DNA of 42,018 nucleotides from Bacteroidales bacterium (GTDB lineage: Bacteria > Bacteroidota > Bacteroidia > Bacteroidales > UBA932). The first letter of the stretch is position 1; every line of letters begins with the position of its first letter. The notes beneath the pieces are model-generated. The model was not told the origin of the DNA, ran no database searches, and was given only the letters and a program-made list of their open reading frames with translations. Shown here in pieces: positions 41,491 to 42,018 of the stretch. Made by a program: the position numbers and the translations under genes. Location of the stretch: contig JAGBTG010000002.1 in NCBI GenBank assembly GCA_017631435.1, forward strand, positions 1 to 42,018. The letters run 5' to 3'.

Positions 41491-41655
41491 ATGGAAAAGA
41501 GTTCTGTTCAAAGCTGTTATTTGCTCGTAAAGCTTATAGTAGCCGTAGTAGGCCACACCTTAACAGAAGAAGACTGGACAAACGGAGATGAATCCCTTGA
41601 CTTGGAATTCGGGATAGGGGAGTTCTTCTATTATAAATACAGAGAGGTGTGCTAA
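41491..41655 (+). CDS. hypothetical 54-residue protein
   Basis: An ATG at 41491 opens a frame of 54 codons ending TAA at 41655. The product begins MEKSSVQSCYLLVKLIVAVV and is acidic and aromatic-rich towards the end (LDLEFGIGEFFYYKYREVC). Codon use is like neighbouring genes and there is no internal repeat. No family is recognised. A terminator-like hairpin lies just upstream, which weakens the case. It could be a real small protein or the tail of a lost gene. Confidence 0.4.
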   Translation: MEKSSVQSCYLLVKLIVAVVGHTLTEEDWTNGDESLDLEFGIGEFFYYKYREVC

Positions 41656-41707
41656 TGTCAAAGAAACAAAAAAGCCGCCATCAGGCGCCCCGCGGAGCCC
41701 TTAACAA

Positions 41708-41761
41708 GTTGCCGGAGGCAACCGGTGCCCACGGGGCACCGCAAATCCCCCCTTGAGGGGG
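41708..41761. repeat. three adjacent GC-rich hairpins (REP-like)
   Basis: GTTGCC-GGA-GGCAAC (41708-41722), CGGTGCCC/GGGCACCG (41723-41741) and CCCCC-TTGA-GGGGG (41747-41761) follow one another almost without spacers. Such clustered palindromes are typical of dispersed intergenic repeats. A genome search is needed to confirm that it is dispersed. Confidence 0.55.
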
Positions 41762-41779
41762 TGCAGGGGGTGATGCTTG

Positions 41780-41835
41780 TCTCCACTGGATAAAAAAAGC
41801 CAGTCCTTATGGGCCGGCTTTTTATCCAGTGGAGA
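41780..41835. repeat. 17-bp inverted repeat spanning the ssrA 3' end
   Basis: TCTCCACTGGATAAAAA at 41780-41796 is perfectly inverted at 41819-41835. The right copy includes the last six nucleotides of the tmRNA acceptor strand. The ssrA terminator hairpin is between the two copies. Confidence 0.8.
41792..41823 (-). terminator. ssrA terminator
   Basis: On the minus strand the sequence reads AAAAAGCCGG-CCCATAAGGA-CTGGCTTTTTTT, a stem including GCC.GG/C.GGC with flanking A and T runs. It starts 7 nt after the mature tmRNA 3' end. Confidence 0.8.
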
Positions 41836-42018
41836 TGGGCGGACTCGAACCGCCGTCCAACCAAACCATCAATATGCTTTCTACATGCTTATTCTTTCTT
41901 TAATTGTCGGGAACAGGCTGCCGAAAGACAGGCCACCTGTAACTTATCCTTTGGGGCTTAGGGTGCTTTAAAGGAGTCCGCACCGGCATCCTGCTTGGAA
42001 TGATACCCCATATGCCAG
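41830..42018 (-). ncRNA. ssrA: tmRNA (ssrA), 3' part, cut by the window end
   Basis: The minus strand ends in a tRNA-like domain: T arm GGCGG-TTCGAGT-CCGCC, acceptor 3' strand CATCTCC and discriminator A. It is preceded by the conserved TAAGCATGTAG block and GGTTTGGTTGGACGG. tmRNA with SmpB rescues stalled ribosomes. CCA is not encoded. Only the 3' 189 nt lie in the window; the tag-reading frame and 5' acceptor half are outside, so the tag peptide cannot be read. One copy of the TGTCGGGA octamer lies inside the gene (41905-41912). Confidence 0.93.

Larger units (their letters stand above)
41270..41829. other. 560-bp gap between the exopolysaccharide operon and ssrA
   Basis: The gap holds the operon promoter (41297-41327), a candidate small RNA ending in a hairpin (41419-41474), a 54-codon open frame (41491-41655), three adjacent hairpins (41708-41761) and the ssrA terminator within a 17-bp inverted repeat (41780-41835). 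No larger gene is seen. Confidence 0.65.

Noticed and set aside
980-41912. Treating the TGTCGGGA octamer as a Chi or KOPS site
   Set aside because: Both of those are strand-biased; here the two orientations are equal in number, so the role is left open.
41881-42018. Reading the tmRNA tag peptide
   Set aside because: The part in the window is the pseudoknot and tRNA-like 3' region; the tag frame is beyond the window edge.

Overview
The window looks like a chromosomal stretch of a Bacteroidota bacterium, most likely Bacteroidales. The evidence is an Mfa/FimA-type (type V pilus) fimbrial cluster, DUF4251 and DUF3575 proteins, many SPII lipoproteins, an AddAB-type recombinase pair with the Bacteroidetes layout, and promoters matching TTTG-N19-21-TAnnTTTG rather than -35/-10. 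The perfect example of that promoter is in front of tRNA-Lys. Genus and species cannot be named from sequence alone.

Region 1 (1-11996) is housekeeping: yicC (minus) diverging from glnS, a 640-bp gene-free repeat-rich gap, a DUF805 membrane protein diverging from nfo, recG behind a 21-bp minisatellite, a 1-kb gene-free gap filled by a 51/102-bp higher-order tandem repeat, the coupled pair pdxA-rnhA, then gpsA and pgi. Region 2 (12089-20907) is a tight plus-strand operon: an MgtC-family membrane protein, a CPA2 cation/proton antiporter, and the AddB- and AddA-like helicase-nuclease subunits of double-strand break repair.

Region 3 (20904-31952) is cell surface. It holds a DUF4251 protein, an OmpA-family barrel with a DcaP-like porin, and an HdeD-like membrane protein. 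A four-gene fimbrial operon follows: a DUF3575 barrel, an OmpA-like lipoprotein, a fimbrillin and an Mfa2/FimB-like anchor. Then come tRNA-Lys(UUU), a small lipoprotein and a secreted protein of unknown function.

Region 4 (32174-42018) is on the minus strand. A five-gene operon, read from 41269 down to 34701, encodes a TolC-like channel, an HlyD-like fusion protein, a cytoplasmic multi-zinc-ribbon protein, a processive GT2 polysaccharide synthase and a UDP-sugar 6-dehydrogenase. Together these look like a synthase-dependent exopolysaccharide machine making a uronate-containing polymer. In this operon the usual PilZ/c-di-GMP control part is not visible and a zinc-ribbon protein of unclear role sits in the middle. 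A large orphan lipoprotein gene follows it. The right edge holds a small ORF, a cluster of palindromes and the 3' end of ssrA (tmRNA), cut by the window.

The most unusual window-wide signal is the octamer TGTCGGGA/TCCCGACA. I counted 20 copies by eye in 42 kb, against about 1-2 expected by chance. They fall in both orientations, in several reading frames, in intergenic DNA and inside ssrA. The other main leads are the zinc-ribbon exopolysaccharide operon, the higher-order repeat between recG and pdxA, and a pair of similar hairpin-ended RNA-like elements at 32075-32165 and 41419-41474.
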